The notes beneath the pieces were generated by a model. The model was not told where the DNA came from and made no database searches. It worked only from the letters and a program-made list of their open reading frames with translations. From NCBI GenBank assembly GCA_963513935.1, contig OY740767.1, forward strand, positions 78,914,060 to 78,978,059: a stretch of DNA of 64,000 nucleotides, in the 5' to 3' direction. The stretch is from Aphrophora alni. Lineage: Eukaryota; Arthropoda; Insecta; Hemiptera; Aphrophoridae. A program made the translations under genes and the position numbers. Below are positions 62,340 to 64,000 of the stretch, piece by piece. Each line of letters opens with the position of its first letter. Within the stretch, counting starts at the first letter, position 1.

Positions 62340-63487
62340 CAACGTGACATGATATATCATTGGCAATAGATTTAAGAAAAGTACAAAGTACAAGTAAAAA
62401 TATAATTAAATATAGTTATTGAAAAAGTCCAATTCATTCAAGACTCCTTTCAATATTTTGGAATTATGAGTTCTTTACAAACTTATAAGTAATGTAACTC
62501 ATAGACTCTAATTCAAAATGTTCTAAGTTAAACTCAATAAAAAAGTAAAAATAATAAACTAATCATAAATGTATGTCCAAAAGGTTTACAAAGTTAAAGT
62601 AATTGCAAATGCAGAGTTTTATATACATACTTCAAATCTAGAATAACTAACAGTTTCAGGATTATGTAAAAAATCGATTAATAAAACCTACATAAGTATT
62701 CAAATAGACAGTAAAATGAACAGGGTTTGTTTAAAACACAGCATTTAATCGTTGAATTTGGATGATTTTGAATTCACCTAAACCTCTACAACGAAGAAAC
62801 TTTAAAATATTAAATTTTGATTCATGTACTAAACCATTTTTAGCTGTCGAACATGATATTTTTCGTTCATTTCCCTAACTATTTGTTACTTGTCCAACCT
62901 AGCACGTGTAAGAGATACAACATATCTCATAATTTTTTACTTTAAAAAGTATCTTTACTTTGATAGGTGATAGGTGATAGGTTGTGTTTTTGTTATATAT
63001 TTAATACAATTCAGGATAAAAAAGAAAAACGTCATTTGTGTCTATCATTGATACATTTCAAATGTATTTGTATATTTAATATTAATTTGCTTCGCATTTA
63101 GTACAAGTATTTTTAATCCATTACATACTAGTGCGAAACTACAGATTCGTTACAAATAAAATAAATGAAAATGATGATTTATTTTTAGCAAATTATATTT
63201 TAATTTTTAAAAAAAGTCTGTGGTTAAAATACTTTTATTTTATTTATATCTTAATCTAATAAATTTTTTAAATTAATTATTCTTCTCAAAGACACTAACT
63301 TGTAATAATTAAAATTTATATTTATACAGTTTTATAAAACGTGTTTTACTGGTATGTCCTATTGTAAATTAAGCTTCAGTTAATCTGAATGGGTAAACAG
63401 ATAGTTATAAATAAAATCAAAAGTGAATGAAACGGTATCTTCAGTTGTAAAAGTATAATAACATTTTTATTTTCAACAATAAATTTG
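62340..63487. other. AT-rich intergenic DNA
   Basis: No gene or repeat supported, apart from a short GATAGGT tandem run (three units) near 62,962. Confidence 0.4.
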
Positions 63488-63674
63488 TTTTATATATACT
63501 ATTCGTATCTGTCAAATGTAGTCTTTATTTTTATTTTAACTTTACCTTCTATGATGGACATAACAGCTAGCCTGATGATGCTGCCTCTGGTAGCGAAACA
63601 TATAGCCACATAGAAGATAAAGTTAAAATAAAAATAAATACTACATTTGACAGATACGAATAGTATATATAAAA
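63488..63674 (+). repeat. 66-bp inverted repeat with a hammerhead-like loop
   Basis: Arms at 63,488-63,553 and 63,609-63,674 pair with only a few mismatches. The 55-bp loop holds an inner GCTA/TAGC pairing, then CTGATGA at 63,572-63,578, a 6-bp stem GCTGCC/GGTAGC around TCT, then GAAAC at 63,595-63,599. CTGATGA-stem-GAAA is the catalytic core order of hammerhead ribozymes, which occur in Penelope-like element terminal repeats. One unpaired T separates CTGATGA from the inner stem, and a third helix is not evident, so activity is doubtful. Confidence 0.55.
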
Positions 63675-64000
63675 TAAAATATATGTAGTTCTAGGGCTGT
63701 TCAACAACGAATATGAAAATAAATTTGTATCTATTGGCAGTCCAAACCCAAAGGTGATCATAAGTATGATTAATCGTGTTATTAAAATGCATAATTCTAA
63801 TTACACGGAGTTACTGTTTTCTTATAGGAATATCTTACATAAAAAAAAATATTTAATTAATATGAGATAATAAAAATATAAATATTAGGAGTTAGAAATA
63901 GTTTTACAGCAGTTGGCGTTTACATGCATATTTGCTAAATTAAGCGATATTACCCACTTGTTTCTTGTTACAGTTTTCTTAAACGTAATATATTACAAAT
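63675..64000. other. AT-rich DNA, nothing recognised
   Basis: No coding-like tract or repeat to the window end. Confidence 0.4.

Overview
The window reads as nuclear DNA of an arthropod, most likely an insect. It is very AT-rich (roughly a quarter to a third G+C by eye), full of long AT, GA, CA/GT and homopolymer tracts, has no operons or dense genes, and carries decayed transposons of families typical of insect genomes (Tc1/mariner, piggyBac, hAT, Jockey-type LINE, Ty3/gypsy, and a DUF7869-type element). A plant-feeding hemipteran would fit the mix of element types and the small secreted-protein genes, but that is inference; nothing here fixes the species.

Layout. 1-6.9 kb: AT-rich DNA without a recognisable gene. 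6.9-8.4 kb: remnant of a Ty3/gypsy retrotransposon (protease fragment) between direct repeats. 9.37-10.92 kb, plus strand: the best host-gene candidate, a small secreted protein with a signal-peptide exon, a second short exon and a last Asn/Lys/Ser/Pro-rich exon. 10.98-11.7 kb: long GA, CA and TA microsatellites. 11.49-20.61 kb: a very large inverted repeat, two 3.27-kb arms around a 2.57-kb spacer, followed at 20.60-21.95 kb by a third, mosaic copy of part of the right arm. 22.5-22.7 kb: a Penelope-type hairpin motif. 24.1-26.85 kb: a mariner-like element with long terminal inverted repeats, sitting at the exact symmetry axis of a palindromic MITE. 27.8-30.4 kb: two decayed coding tracts on opposite strands.

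34.84-34.99 kb holds an isolated terminal exon encoding a 49-residue peptide with eight cysteines. 35-44 kb is mostly AT-rich DNA with a dispersed repeat pair and a poly-A-tailed retroposon-like segment. 44.4-45.0 kb is a decayed coding tract. 46.0-48.4 kb is an intron-bearing, C-terminally truncated piggyBac transposase on the minus strand. 51.8-54.9 kb is a Jockey-type LINE with many stops. 57.75-62.34 kb is a hAT element with a perfect 8-bp target duplication, itself interrupted by a DUF7869-type element on the opposite strand. 63.49-63.67 kb is a 66-bp-arm hairpin whose loop carries a hammerhead-like CTGATGA...GAAAC core.

None of the transposon proteins is intact, so the mobile part is a graveyard. 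The pieces with possible living function are the two small secreted-peptide loci (9.4-10.9 kb and 34.8 kb). The most unusual structures are the large inverted repeat with its mosaic third copy and the mariner-in-palindrome composite. All identities are from reading translations against family knowledge; no database search was run.
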